64,000 bases of DNA from Annulohypoxylon bovei var. microspora. Taxonomy: Eukaryota; Ascomycota; Sordariomycetes; Xylariales; Hypoxylaceae. Both the position numbers and the translations under genes were made by a program. The stretch's first letter is position 1, and every line of letters starts with the position of its first letter. The notes under the pieces were generated by a model. The model worked only from the letters and a program-made list of their open reading frames with translations. It was not told the origin of the DNA and did no database searches. Of this stretch, positions 33,849 through 45,109 are shown in pieces. The stretch is from positions 1 to 64,000 of the forward strand of contig MU405270.1 of assembly GCA_022836615.1 (NCBI GenBank). The letters are read 5' to 3'.

Positions 33849-36380
33849 CTAAACCACAACCATAGTCTGTGTCTTCCCTAGTTTTTTAAACATGGAAAGG
33901 CCATACGGGATTGCAAGTCCCCACGGAGGACTAAAGACGCCTACCCTTTGGAATAGCCCCTTCGACTTGGGCACCGACCGCAGGATGAGGCCGAATGCTC
34001 CGTCTCCCAGCGCGTGTTCCCAGCAGCCCCTCCCGAGCAGCACCCATTTCAAGGACCCGATGTGTTTGAGAATCGCCTGGCTCTCGTTCTGGCCGTAGCA
34101 GTTTCTGTCCCGGATGAGCTTCGTATATCGAAAGTCCAAGATGAAGCGGCCGACAACTTCTACGTTATAAAGCAACTCGTAAGGGTAGTACGACTCGACG
34201 CAGCCTTCGCTGGTGACGGAGATGGCACCCTTATCCAAACACGCAAAGTCGAGGACTCTGCTTCTGATAGTGAGCTTGCCGTCCGTGATAGCCCCGAATG
34301 GATTCCCGCTCTACAAGTCCGTGGTTGCATACAAGAGCTGTGTTGCGGGTCGAGGGTCTTCCAGACGCCAGTCATATTCCCAGCTTCCTTGCGAGTATCC
34401 ACGGCCGAGAATGCTCCACGATGGAACGGTGTAGATGTCGCTGGACGGCAAAAACTCGCTTTCGTAGGGGGCGTAGCCCCCATCAATGTAGTAGCGTACG
34501 AACCACAGCAAGCTACGTAGGAGATCTTTTCTCCAGAATCCGGCTAGAAAATCATCTTGTAACCGTTGGTGGAAGCACTGTGCCAGTCCTGATAATGCGG
34601 GTAACAGATCCGTATGGTTGGTAAAGGAGCGACTGTTGAAACGTGCGTATAGCCGTATGACCCTGTAACGCCACGCGTGGTAGAGCTCATTAGAGTCTCC
34701 GCTAAGGCTCGTGGATAAACTAATAACCCAAGGACTGTCGATCAACGACTTGCCCATCCTTTGGCTCTCCTTATCGCATAGGAAGTGTATGAAGGAACTC
34801 CCGAATAGTAGCCTACGACTAGAGGAAAAGTGCTCTTGAAACACCCAGCCACGACCCCCCCAGTTTGCCAGTGAAATGTCGAGGTCGGCAATAGTCGCTC
34901 CGCGATGCGAGAACAATCTCGGGGCGTACGTAGCAACCCGGACGTACTTGAACTGTACCTCGAACGAGCCTTGTATAGTCGGCCGGAGGATCGAGCGAAA
35001 GGGCAAGCGGACTCGACAACCTCGCTGGCGCAGGAAGCTTTCTTGGCAAGACATGGAAGATGCAGCGCATAGGGTGACTCGCGCATTCTCATAGATCTTC
35101 GACATGTTGACCGATTGCCTCTCCCAGTCATCTGTATCCCCTTGCTTGATACAAAGTGCGTCGACCCAAAGGTAGGGGATTCCGAGTCCCCGTGTTATAA
35201 AAACCGCATCTTAAGGACCTGGGTCATCTTGTGGCAGTCAATCCCTTTTTGCCTCTCCTCGAAAGTTTCCTCCGTCGTGGTTAGCTGCGATTTAGCATCC
35301 TCTGGAGGACCCCAGCAATAACTAAGGGCAGCATATGTCGGGATATGAGAGCCGGTCTGAGATGTATGATATTTGTTACGGAGGACTAGTCTTGGGCTTG
35401 TGGGTCTCACATCGATGAGTCGTTCTGGCGTAAATTTTTTATCCAGTACTTGATGGTCGTGTGCTTCACATTTTCGGAGTGCTCGCCTCATCCAGTCCAT
35501 TCGATGCGGCTCCGAGTAATCCTGGCTCGACGGGAGAGCTAAACCAAGCCAGTTGCCAGTAGCTTCAGAACCTTCCAAAGTACCTAGATATTTATTAGCT
35601 TCATATGGTCATAATATGACATGAACCGGAAGAATAAAAAAGGCGGAGTTTACCTGGTGCCTGCGTGGCGTAGCAGCAGAAATAAAATGGCGGTATGTAT
35701 TCATCAGTTGAATGTACATCGAGGCGAATGAGTAGTCCCTCTAGCTGGCCATCATCTACTTTTGTATTAGGGTATAGGTCTATTGAGTTGTGCTCATGTC
35801 CTCGGGGGCTTCCTTTATTTAGTATATTCGCATCGTTTTCGATATATTCCTTATTTAAACCATCTTGGTCCGAAAATATTTCTTGTCTAGAATAGGCCTC
35901 CTTTTCTATATGATCTCCATTGTGTATATCGCGATATATATCCGGAGGTCCGCTAGACCAGCAGTATGCAACAGATATTGATACGTTACAGGTATCCAAT
36001 TCTACTTGTCTTTTTCCAATGTCACGTAATAGGATATCATCCGCATCACGAGACAATATGCTGCTGCGTAGGAACGAGCAAAAGCCACAACCTTGGAGAG
36101 ACGATTTCTCAATTTGCGGAAGACCAGGAATAGTGTCTGTCCATATTTTGCGATAGCTGTCGTGGTAGCTTTTAACAGGAAAAAGAAGACGTGGCGGCTT
36201 ATCGCCTGCTAACTTCTCCTTGAATCCATCTCGACCATCATGAAACATAGCCCCAGAACAGTTGGCGCAGAGTCTGGCAGTCTTGAGTTCTGAGACGGGA
36301 GGAACTAGAGACCTGTTCACTCCTTGTGGTAGGGGGGATTTATCACACTGATAACCCGTATTTTGAATTAGAGGAGCCAT
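33849..36380 (-). pseudogene. HET-domain (heterokaryon incompatibility) gene, disrupted
   Basis: The first exon, 36380-35654, and the second, starting at 35583, join across a 70-nt intron (GTAAAC to ATCTAG). The N-terminal part has paired CxxC motifs (CANC, CGFC) common in HET proteins. The HET core begins YAALSYCWGP and continues LGIPYLWVDALCIKQGD, followed by MSKIYENARVTLCAA. Two lesions break it. Near 35207-35210 one base is missing, so the HET core shifts frame between VLK and the TRGLGIPY strand. At 34311-34313 an in-frame TAG interrupts a segment that reads open on both sides down to the natural stop at 33849. No intron of plausible size removes either lesion. HET proteins trigger programmed cell death after non-self hyphal fusion. 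The start (36380) could instead be 36467. Confidence 0.85.
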
Positions 36381-37132
36381 GTTGGGTAGTAAACTGTTAA
36401 GGGGAAACGTCGAGCTTTCCGAATTGGCCGCGATCCTAAGAAAAACAACATTATGGAAGAGTACCAAAACGAAGCCCTATTTATCGCTTAATGTACGCCT
36501 CGTCGTAAATTCGATCTATCATCTTCGTAAGTGGCTCTGCTCATAAGGTAACTCAAACATTAGTAGTGTTGTCATAGAGTCAAATTCATGAGCCACCTGT
36601 ACCACAGTGCCACGTTTGACTTAACATTGCTTTATCACATGTGGTGTAGATGTGATCGATAAATGTACATGTGACAAGTGAATTTGTACAGCTGAGGAAT
36701 AAACCTGAGGCTCAAAATGTGTAGGGGCGGTGGCCATTTATCCTTGGCTCTTTTAAAATTTTAATAGGGGGACGAGACCGGCCTTCTCACCAGCTTCCCG
36801 ATCGATAAGGCTCGTGGTCTCAACGCTCATCTCGCCTATTAGACTCTTTGCAACACCGGCAGAATCCTTCTTTTAGTTTAGTCATTGGTGTTTCGTAGCC
36901 TGGAAAACCTTCCCTATTATGCGATCGTCAGGTACGCACCTATTTCGGTGAAATTCAAGTGCCATCGGTTTATATACTCTTAATAAGCTATCATGATCAT
37001 TATCAGTACGTAGGTAGGTAGTTTATAGTAACTTCGGCGACGCGTCACTATCCACTTAATATGTAACCGCCAGAAGTAGTTATCGTCATTCTCGACATAA
37101 AAACACCGCCCCCACCTAGGTACGGTTAGGAT
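36381..37132. other. Intergenic, HET gene promoter side
   Basis: 0.75 kb between two minus-strand genes. An upstream in-frame extension of the HET frame (to 36467) begins here. A TAGGTAGGTAG word lies at about 37012. Nothing else was recognised. Confidence 0.4.
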
Positions 37133-38293
37133 TTATTGAGAGGACTGACTCTCAACCCACCACCTCCTCAGCCCCTCAACATCGCACCAGTCAAACTGCA
37201 TCGGGTCGTCATACCACCAGCTCCGTCCAGCCGCTGGCCGATCGCTCACGTACTTTTTTAGGCTGCCGCCATCAAACCGATGGTTCTTCACGCCCAGCAG
37301 CAGCACCACACTCCCTACCGGCGGCGCGAACCGGGCCGGGTCCAAGAACACGGTCAGCAGCACGTGCTTGTCGGTGGACGGGTCGGCGAGCCGGGCCTGG
37401 CGCTGGGTGTACGGGGGCAGGCCGGAGGGCTCGACCTCAGAGATGGCAGAGATTACGGCTAACACATTGACGCTCCAGTTCTGCTTGTACGGCAGGTTGG
37501 GGATCGCGCGCAGCTTCGTGAGCTTTAGGGGCTTGCCGGGGTCCTTGCTCGACCACGGCAGGAAGCTGGCGTCTGGGGCTGCTGCCTTGTCCCTGGACTG
37601 GGCGGCGAGGTCGAGTCTGTTTTGATTGGCTTTGGCTGCGGCGTCGGGAATCACTTCGAAGTCGTCGTCGGCGTCGGCGACTTCCTTGGGAATGCCGATG
37701 CCGCTGTCGAAGGATAGTGCGCCGCGGTTTGATGACGGTGGCTCAGCCGTGATGGGGGATTGGGGTTTGGTCTCGGGGTTCTCCTGTGGAATATCAGCGC
37801 CTACTTCTGTATTTTCAACATCTGTGGCGTCGATAAGAGTATTATGCCACCCGACTAGAGCAAGATCCTCTACGATTAGGTAGACCATCTTATCTCCTGG
37901 GTCACGATCATCGCGCTCCTTTCCCTTGCCTTTGGCCGTAGACAGATTTTCTCCATCTCCATTAGAGACATTCTTCCACTCGACTCGAAATCGTTCCAGC
38001 TTAACATAGGATCCTAATGTGACTTCTCCCTGGTCCACATACGTGTGCATTTCAGCCGACAGCAAGGCTTGGATACACAGCTCCCCATCTCCTAGCATCA
38101 GGCGCACAGCGCGCCATCTTTCGGACTTGGACGTATGAAGGGAGTCAACGCCCTCAACCAGAAATACCGAGCCCGGAACACAATATCCGGTGCGCAAGAT
38201 GTCGGCGATGAGGGGTACGGGTTCGAATGGCTCCGGCGCGATGCATGTTATATCGGAAGCTTCAGACGGGGGATGGGGCGAAGAGGCGGACAT
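37133..38293 (-). CDS. Probable two-OB-fold nucleic-acid-binding protein
   Basis: A single exon of 386 aa. Two beta-rich modules flank an acidic, Pro/Ser-rich linker (about 160-235). The first is about residues 28-150, starting GYCVPGSVFLVEGVDSL and including GSYVKLERFRVEW. The second is about 265-375, starting NWSVNVLAVISAISEVEP, with HVLLTVFLDPARF and GSVVLLLGV. The alternation and spacing suggest OB folds like those in telomere or RPA-type single-strand-binding proteins. The C-terminus SWWYDDPMQFDWCDVEGLRRWW is distinctive. I cannot assign it to POT1, Stn1 or another named protein, and the OB assignment itself is inferred from pattern only. It is probably nuclear, as there is no signal peptide or membrane span. 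Confidence 0.65.
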   Translation of the reverse strand: MSASSPHPPSEASDITCIAPEPFEPVPLIADILRTGYCVPGSVFLVEGVDSLHTSKSERWRAVRLMLGDGELCIQALLSAEMHTYVDQGEVTLGSYVKLERFRVEWKNVSNGDGENLSTAKGKGKERDDRDPGDKMVYLIVEDLALVGWHNTLIDATDVENTEVGADIPQENPETKPQSPITAEPPSSNRGALSFDSGIGIPKEVADADDDFEVIPDAAAKANQNRLDLAAQSRDKAAAPDASFLPWSSKDPGKPLKLTKLRAIPNLPYKQNWSVNVLAVISAISEVEPSGLPPYTQRQARLADPSTDKHVLLTVFLDPARFAPPVGSVVLLLGVKNHRFDGGSLKKYVSDRPAAGRSWWYDDPMQFDWCDVEGLRRWWVESQSSQ

Positions 38294-38753
38294 GAATCCG
38301 AGATTACTTCAATCATTGTCTTTTTTTAGTGTTTTTTTTCCCGCGACACGCGCAGGAATAAAAAAATAATTAAAAAGGCGCGACTTTTTAGCCTTTGCTT
38401 TAGGTAATAGGAAATCTGAATCAACCTTCCTTAAAGAAATTGATTGTTGGTAGCTGACGTTCCACCCGGTGGGGGCAGCTTGTGTTACCCCTTCCTTCTG
38501 AGCCTTCTGAGGGGCTAAGGTTAGGGAGGCTTACTTGCTAGTTCGTAGCCCGCCTGCCCGCTAAAAAGGTTCTTAATCCGCTTATGATGTAATACTAGAA
38601 CTTCCCTTAAACCCCTTTTCAATTAAAGCGACTATGTAGGTACTCTGCTGAAGACTCAGTCCTCACATAATATCTAATTATGCGAAGACACATAGCGACG
38701 TCCTAGAAAGAATAACACCTTCTTTCTTCATTCCCATGTTGATTCAGCTCACT
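38294..38753. other. Intergenic, nothing recognised
   Basis: 460 bases between two minus-strand genes. It includes a T-run around 38321-38340 beside the OB-fold gene start. No gene seen. Confidence 0.4.
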
Positions 38754-39185
38754 TCACTTCGACTCTGCGCCTCCCCCGCTACCCGATGTTTGCTGAGATC
38801 CTCCATCGCCTTTACCACTCTGCTTAGTGTCCTCCTTAGGCGTGCCTAGAGGCGGCCTCGCCTTCAACTCCCCTATATGTGCTTTGATCATCTCCGCCAT
38901 GCTGTTCCATCTATAAGCCTTCTTGCCATCTTGCTGACCGCCGCTGGGTTCGAGAGGGCTAGATGTGTTCTTGTCAGAGGCGTCGGCCATCGTTGGACTC
39001 TTTGTCGAAGTAGGAAATAGAGGTCCTCGGGAACTTGAGATTCGCAAGTTTGCTAGATTGGATGAAATGACGGCAGATGAAGCGTCTGGTGATGTCCTTA
39101 AATCTTTTTCGGGCACCTCGCTGCGAGGAGACATCGGAGACGGAGACGTCATGTCCACGTCCTCGCTTGATTGTCTGTCTTCCAT
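38754..39185 (-). CDS. Small Ser/Pro-rich protein of unknown function
   Basis: An open frame of 143 aa from Met at 39185. An upstream Met at 39248 would add 21 residues. The N-terminal half is Ser/Pro/Asp-rich and probably disordered (EDVDMTSPSPMSPRSEVPEK), with several SP sites that kinases could use. A short ordered-looking block, KKAYRWNSMAEMIKAHIGELKARPPLG, spans about residues 87-113, though the quoted letters are only its core reading. The tail is Gly/Ser/Gln-rich. No family is recognised. It could be a real small conserved protein or a terminal exon of a gene whose other exons I could not find. Confidence 0.45.
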   Translation of the reverse strand: MEDRQSSEDVDMTSPSPMSPRSEVPEKDLRTSPDASSAVISSNLANLRISSSRGPLFPTSTKSPTMADASDKNTSSPLEPSGGQQDGKKAYRWNSMAEMIKAHIGELKARPPLGTPKEDTKQSGKGDGGSQQTSGSGGGAESK

Positions 39186-39630
39186 GACCCAGGAAGGGTG
39201 ACGAGGAGGTGAGTCAAGTACGTCTAGACTGCAAACGAACTCTCTCAAAAGCGACAGAATAACACTGCCTGAATATGTGAGTAAAGCTTTAGCGATCGAC
39301 TACGCGTTTGCTGCCGTTGGCTTGCTGTAAGATTCAATTGGGAAAATAGATAGTTGGAGGCGTTGACAACCATGGTGATGTCGGATTAAATACGCGAAAG
39401 GAAAAAGTATGTTGTCCTACTTTTCCAGGTAGGTATGAATTGACTATGCGGCAGCCTAGCAATCGTAAAAATATTCACGACGAGCATGCACCATGAAATG
39501 TTTGTTTCTTTTACAGGTAGAGAGAACAACAGGTTTACCCGAAATTGACATGCAAATTAACAAGAAAGTAAGGCATAGTTATTCGTCATTTTTCTTTAAT
39601 TATCAATGATTTCTAGGTCGCCCCTAACTT
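39186..39630. other. Intergenic, nothing recognised
   Basis: About 445 bases between the small Ser/Pro-rich protein and the 3' end of the GH3 gene. No gene or recognisable element. Confidence 0.4.
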
Positions 39631-42600
39631 TCAAACGCAATTCAAAGTGGCGTTTGTCGCCGTATTTACGTCGCCGCCATGGTTCAAGAGCGCAAACGTA
39701 TACGACCCCTTCTCCAACTCCCATTCGTTTCTCCTATTGAGAATGGCCAGGTACCTATTTACGTCCAACTCCATCGACACTGTAATTTCCTCACCAGCTG
39801 ATATGTCTACACGCTGGAAGGCGACAAGCTGTTTAACGGGCTGTACGATGGACGAAACGCGCGAGAGAACATATACTTGTGCCACATAGCTACCATCTAC
39901 CGTGCCGTTGTTTCTGATAGTAGCTGAAAACGTAACCGTATCTCCAGCTTTGAACTCCGTCGCCCCCATACCATTTATCGCAGCTTCGAACCTAGAGATT
40001 TCAAACGTGGTGTATGACAATCCGTAACCAAACCAATAAGCCGGCGACGACTCCGTGTCAAGATACTTCACTAAGTGGGCGGTCGGCTTGTAATTGTAAT
40101 ACACAGGGAGCTGGCCGACATTCTTGGGAACGGTAACGGGCATCCTGCCGCCCGGATTGACGATGCCGAATAATGCATCCGCAATAGCTTGGCCGCCAGA
40201 CTGGCCGGGGAAGAAAGCGCTCAACACCGCGGCGCTCTGGTTATAATAATCGATTGCGAAAGGCCGACCGCCCTGAAGAACAAGCACGACAGGTTTTCCC
40301 AGCTTGTAGATTTCCTTGGCTAGTATATCCTGGCTTGGGACAAGACCAAGCGTGCCTCGATCGCCGTTTTCCCCGTCGCTATTCCACGCCGCTCCCACCG
40401 CCAAGACCACCACGTCCGAAGAGCTTGCTAGCTGGACGGCTTGATCGACTGCGTCGCCGTTCTGGCTGACGAGGTTCCAGAACAGGATAAGCTGCGAATT
40501 GAGAGAATTCACGTTTGCGGTTTTCTTGTATAGATTGAATGCCTGGTATTCGATGCGAATGTGGTATGTTGCCCCCTTTTTAAAGGTAAAAGGAGTAGAT
40601 CCGTCTGGAGGCAGTGTGCTGTTCGCCGTGATGTAATCATACCCCATAATGTTTCCCATGATATTGCTAGACTGTAAAAGCCCCTCTGCTCCATACGAAG
40701 TAATCAAACTTCCGTCGACAAAGAGCTTAACCGTTGTATTGGGTCCTACTGCCGCTCCAATCCAACCATCTACATCGGTATCGACGGGAGATTCCAACTG
40801 TCCTTCCCAAATAGCACTAAAGTTATTGGATGGTAGACCGTCTGGAGGGTATATCCCCCAATCAAGTGAGGGAGACTCAATCCTATGTACCATAGGCTGG
40901 GTGAAGTTGGTATCCGCGAAGTACGTCGCGGCGAGACCACCGGTCGTACCATTTGACGACAAGAGATATGGCGGGATTACATATTGGGAGTTATACTCCC
41001 AGGTATTTGCGCCCCAACTCGAAACCAATTCGAAATCTACATCATTCGCATATCTAAGCATTCCTTGGCGAATCGTATGTGCTGCGTCTGCAGGATACTG
41101 TCCCCATTGGCCCGAATAACCTCCATAATTGAGCACATCAGCAAAGGGGCCAACAAGAGCGATCTTGGTGGTTTTCTGAGCCTGAGGCTTAAACGGTAAT
41201 ATGGAGTTCTTGTTTTCGAGGAGAACGATGCTTCTCTGAGCAGCTTCGAGCGTGATGTTCCGGTGGCTTTTGACGATCTCTTGAGGGTTAATTTCTGCTG
41301 GGATTAAAGGGTCATCAAATAGACCTAGATCCCACTTAACACCCAATATCTTGCGAATATGAGACTGGAGGGTAGTCAATTCGACGGAACCGTTTGCGAC
41401 TAAGTCTTTCGTCGTCTGAGGCAGCGTTAATTCCACCTCTTTTATTCGAATGGGAATGGGATCTCACATTAAGGTAGATCTCAAGAGAATAATCGTAAAA
41501 TTGAATCATTCCTCCGGCATTAAACCATTGTCCTATCGCACTTCCTGGAGAATCGGCCACTTGATGTACCACTTGCAGCTCAACCATTCCTGTTACTTGA
41601 TTAACACGACATATAGCACAATCTCATAGAGGGGTATGCATACCAGTGTCGTCGGCAATAGTGAATCCATCAAAACCCCAATCTTCAAGCGCTTGGTACA
41701 ACATAGGGTGGACATGCGCGGGTATGTCATCAAACTCGTTATAAGCCCTGCACACCTGTCAGCATGGGAAACACAATTAGGTTGCCTAATGTTCCCTTTA
41801 CATCAATACACCTCTTGCTCCACCCAGCTGAATCGCCGCTTTGAATGGCGTAAGGAGATCTTGCAATACCTGTCGATTCCCATGTCCCATAAAAGGGGCT
41901 GTGTTATGTCCAGATTGAGGGGCCCCGTGGGCTGCGAAATGCTATCCAACGAAATAAACCAACGGCCTTCTCATACGATGACACGAGAATTCATACCTTA
42001 AGAACTGGCACGACGGCGTCCGGCTCAGACCAGGAGCCGTTCTTGGACAGGCCGCTAGAGTAAGCAACCCCCATGTGCGAGGTTAACACTTTATCTTCTC
42101 CCCACGCCTCTGCCCAAGATCAGTATGCAAGCGAGTCTCGCATAGAACCTAGAGTTCTTACCTTGCATTCGCCCCCATCTCGGATCCTGGCCAATGTCAA
42201 GAACGGGAGACAAACAAGCATGGATTCCAATAGACCTCGCTTCGGTCCCAATCGCTCTGCCGACGCGGTAGACGAGGTCGGTATCGAAGCTAGCCGACAG
42301 TCCCAAACTCTGGGGGAACATAGACTGCCTGAACGACCCGACGCCGTGGAGACACTCCCCCACATGCATGAGCGGAATCTTCAGTCGCGCTTTTTGGAGG
42401 TTCAACTCCTGAACGGAATTGTAGTGAGAAGTGTTAAGCGGATACCTATATCGCTATTAACTTAGAGACACCAACTAAATGAAGACACACGAGGTAGGTA
42501 CCAATCATGCATCACGCCTATAGGCGAGTCCGGGCTGAAGCGCATCGTATAGTCTAGCCCTTAGGTGAGCATGATGCGACAGTTTTCATGTGGCTCGCAC

Positions 42601-42887
42601 GCATACCATAAAGCTCGTTCTTAGACTCGACACCGACGATGTCGCCCCCGAACATGAGATGCAATTGTAAAACTTAATGCGTTCGTTAGTCTTGTATTTC
42701 AAGGCATATATAAAACTCCAGTGGGCGTACCGATATCCTCAACCGTCATGTTCGAGATCAACGATTCTATGTACGACTCCTTGTCTAGAGCGACCTGGTC
42801 GACGCCCTGTCTAGGAAGCAATCCGTTCGCTTGCGCTTCGAGCTGCCCGAAGGCGCCCGATAGGAGTAACAGCAAGGAGAACCGCAT
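39631..42887 (-). CDS. Secreted GH3 beta-glucosidase with PA14 insertion
   Basis: Nine exons: 42887-42731, 42672-42607, 42553-42502, 42445-42162, 42109-41997, 41941-41802, 41747-41644, 41589-41468 and 41415-39631. Phases agree throughout, for 940 aa. A signal peptide (MRFSLLLLLSGAFGQLEA) precedes the GH3 barrel, with IPLMHVGECLHGVGS, then DPRWGRMQEAWGED and HFAAHGAPQSGHNTAPFMG. The nucleophile region is FTIADDTG, and Asp303 is the probable nucleophile. A PA14 domain follows near residues 500-660 (GLAATYFADTNF). The second sandwich domain holds VVVLAVGAAWNSDGENGDRG, and a fibronectin-III-like module closes the chain. The enzyme should hydrolyse terminal beta-glucosyl (possibly xylosyl) units outside the cell. 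The last intron (41416-41467, 52 nt) was preferred over a 31-nt alternative because the junction matches the family. Confidence 0.92.
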
Positions 42888-43399
42888 CGCTAATGATGAG
42901 GCTTGAGTAGGTAGGTAAGTAGAAGCGTTGTATTTACGCTGGAATAATAAACGGTACTCAAGCCATGTTAACAATAAGTACGATACGAAATACTTCATGA
43001 GCATAGCGTCGGATAGCGATGTTACATTCCCCTCTCCTCGGGCTATCTTGATCAAAATCCCTGGAATTGCTACCTTGATTTCTTTATCGACGCAACCTTG
43101 CTGATGCTTGAGATGGCCCCACAATCACCATCACGCTCTCGTCTCGTAAGAATTTACTAGTTCTCGTGCCTTAAATTCCCCGTGTGACGGTGTAAATACC
43201 TGGCTATATTTTCCTCTCATATTTTCCCTACCATTTTTGGTTTTTCCTTTTTTTGATAATGTGACTGTCGGATTGACCATGATTTCGAACCAAAATTTAC
43301 GAGTGAAAACATGGACGTTCCAAAGAGCCGCCAAATCAATGCACAAGCCAATTCCTAATCAACGCCGAATGACACGAAAACCCATTTCCAGATGCAACG
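42888..43399. other. Intergenic, GH3 promoter
   Basis: The 5' flank of the GH3 gene and 3' flank of the esterase gene. It includes a GTAGGTAGGTAAG word at about 42908. The overlapping open frame upstream of the GH3 start has no signal peptide and is ignored. Confidence 0.4.
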
Positions 43400-45109
43400 T
43401 TAAATTACGAATTTCTTGGAATTGGCGGTTATGTATGCCTGGGATGTGGCCCTGAAGTTGTCGGCCAGTAGGTTACTCTTGTTATTCCAAAACTGCATCA
43501 GTTGCTTATTTTCCTTCCACTGTGGCCATTTCTGGATGTCTGAGCTTGTCCCGTTGTTGGGATCCATTGTGTAAAGGAATGAGATGTAATAGCTCTGGAT
43601 AGCCTTGCTGGCGTAGTTAGGCAGGATACCGTAAAAGACCTGTAATATGTCGGTGGCGTGGAATGTGCCTAGTACCGGAGTGCCGAAGTCGTAGGACGCA
43701 AGGTAAGACCACGAAGGCACGTTAGGGTTTACGGCAATAGTCGACTCGAGGAAGATTCTGCGTGTTAAGGTGAATACCATGTCGCCAAGAATAGCCGCAA
43801 GACGTTTGAACTGTGGATACACATTATTGAAGATGCCAGTGTTGAAGGGGCTGCCGGCTGTAATCGACGCATCATAAGTGTTGACCAGGCCGACAACATC
43901 ATTTCGTTCGATAGCAGGAAAGAATATTTTCCATATATAATCAACCAGATCATCCGTAGTTGTGAGATTGGACTGGAACAGACTGAAAAGCGTCCCCTCG
44001 TCCTCTTGATCCCCAATAATCATCGGGACAGCTGCGTATTGACCATTGGCGGCGAGAACGTCAGGGCTTTCCGGTAAAATTACGCCATCTGGTCGCGGGA
44101 GATACGATAAAGCCACAGAATTGTAACTTAAAATTCCAGGAACGCTGTTGGCGGCGTTAAGGAATGTATCGTAGTCAGCATTACGGAGACATCCAAGAGT
44201 ATCGGCAGCACTGGAGCATCCCGCCTCGCTGACTACGGTATCGTATATGTCCTGGCAGCGATCACAGTCAACTGGGTCAGTTGGGATTATACTTCCGCTA
44301 TTCATAATGGCCGCGCGGAAAAGCTTCTTCCCGTTGTAGGTATTATCTCCGCCGTAAAGAGCCATTTGGTCGAACACGGAGATCGCACCAGCCGACTCGC
44401 CCCAGATAGTCACCTTCTCCGGGTCCCCTCCGAACACTGCAATATTGTCTTGTACCCATTCAAGACCCATTCGCTGATCCAAGAGACCCAGGTTTGATGC
44501 GCCGTCTGCGAGGATTTCTTTTCCAGCTAGGAATCCGAAGCCGCCCGTCCGATAATTCACGGAAACGAAGATGAATGGCTTACCCTGACTCACACCATTT
44601 GAGACCAGAGATGAAGCATCATACATCTGAGGGCTCCCAAGTTCGAAGCCACCCCCGAAAATCCAGAAGAGAACAGGAAGTTTAGCATTAGATGTAGTAC
44701 CGGTTGGCCGTTGGACCCTCATTGTTAGGCAGTCTTCTGTTTGCCCTGTCACGGTTTGAAACAGCGGCGTGTCGATCAGGTCGCCTAATAGAGTGGTGAT
44801 AAGGTCTCCCTCCGTCGAGAAGAACATCTGTGGGCAAGAGGGACCAACTCCAGTGGCGTCGAAAGTACCGAGGGAAGAGTTTAGCCTCTGCGGCGGTTTC
44901 AGCCGCAAATTTCCCGTTGGAGCTTCGGCAAACGGTATACCCCCGTAGTTCTCAACTCCACCAATAACGGAACCAACGAGAGTGCCTTGTGGTATGACCA
45001 CGGAGGCTGTCACAGCCCGTTCCTCTAACGTTCGGGTCGGAGCTGGGAGGGCAGCTACTATGCCAGCGAACAAAGTAGCCGATACTAGAGGGGCAAGGGC
45101 GTTATACAT
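43400..45109 (-). CDS. Secreted type-B carboxylesterase/lipase (Candida rugosa lipase-like)
   Basis: A single exon. From Met at 45109 it encodes 569 aa, with signal peptide MYNALAPLVSATLFAGIVAA. An upstream Met at 45178 adds 23 residues ahead of it. The alpha/beta-hydrolase fold shows the oxyanion segment FWIFGGGFELGS, the nucleophile GESAGAIS (Ser about 239), the acid in DQEDEGTLFS and the catalytic His in GTFHATDILQVFYG. EDCLTMRVQRP is the type-B signature. The protein should be secreted and cleave carboxyl esters, perhaps lipids or plant-wall esters. It lies on the same strand, upstream of the GH3 gene, with a 512-nt gap, so two secreted hydrolases are neighbours. The substrate cannot be read from sequence. 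Confidence 0.93.
   Translation of the reverse strand: MYNALAPLVSATLFAGIVAALPAPTRTLEERAVTASVVIPQGTLVGSVIGGVENYGGIPFAEAPTGNLRLKPPQRLNSSLGTFDATGVGPSCPQMFFSTEGDLITTLLGDLIDTPLFQTVTGQTEDCLTMRVQRPTGTTSNAKLPVLFWIFGGGFELGSPQMYDASSLVSNGVSQGKPFIFVSVNYRTGGFGFLAGKEILADGASNLGLLDQRMGLEWVQDNIAVFGGDPEKVTIWGESAGAISVFDQMALYGGDNTYNGKKLFRAAIMNSGSIIPTDPVDCDRCQDIYDTVVSEAGCSSAADTLGCLRNADYDTFLNAANSVPGILSYNSVALSYLPRPDGVILPESPDVLAANGQYAAVPMIIGDQEDEGTLFSLFQSNLTTTDDLVDYIWKIFFPAIERNDVVGLVNTYDASITAGSPFNTGIFNNVYPQFKRLAAILGDMVFTLTRRIFLESTIAVNPNVPSWSYLASYDFGTPVLGTFHATDILQVFYGILPNYASKAIQSYYISFLYTMDPNNGTSSDIQKWPQWKENKQLMQFWNNKSNLLADNFRATSQAYITANSKKFVI

Noticed and set aside
34014..34520. 168-codon plus-strand frame over the HET pseudogene
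   Set aside because: Antisense to a region with clear HET-gene continuity; no domain of its own.
35195..35213. A very small intron that would rescue the HET frameshift
   Set aside because: The only GT/AG pair able to restore the frame would be under 15 nt, far below any plausible intron.
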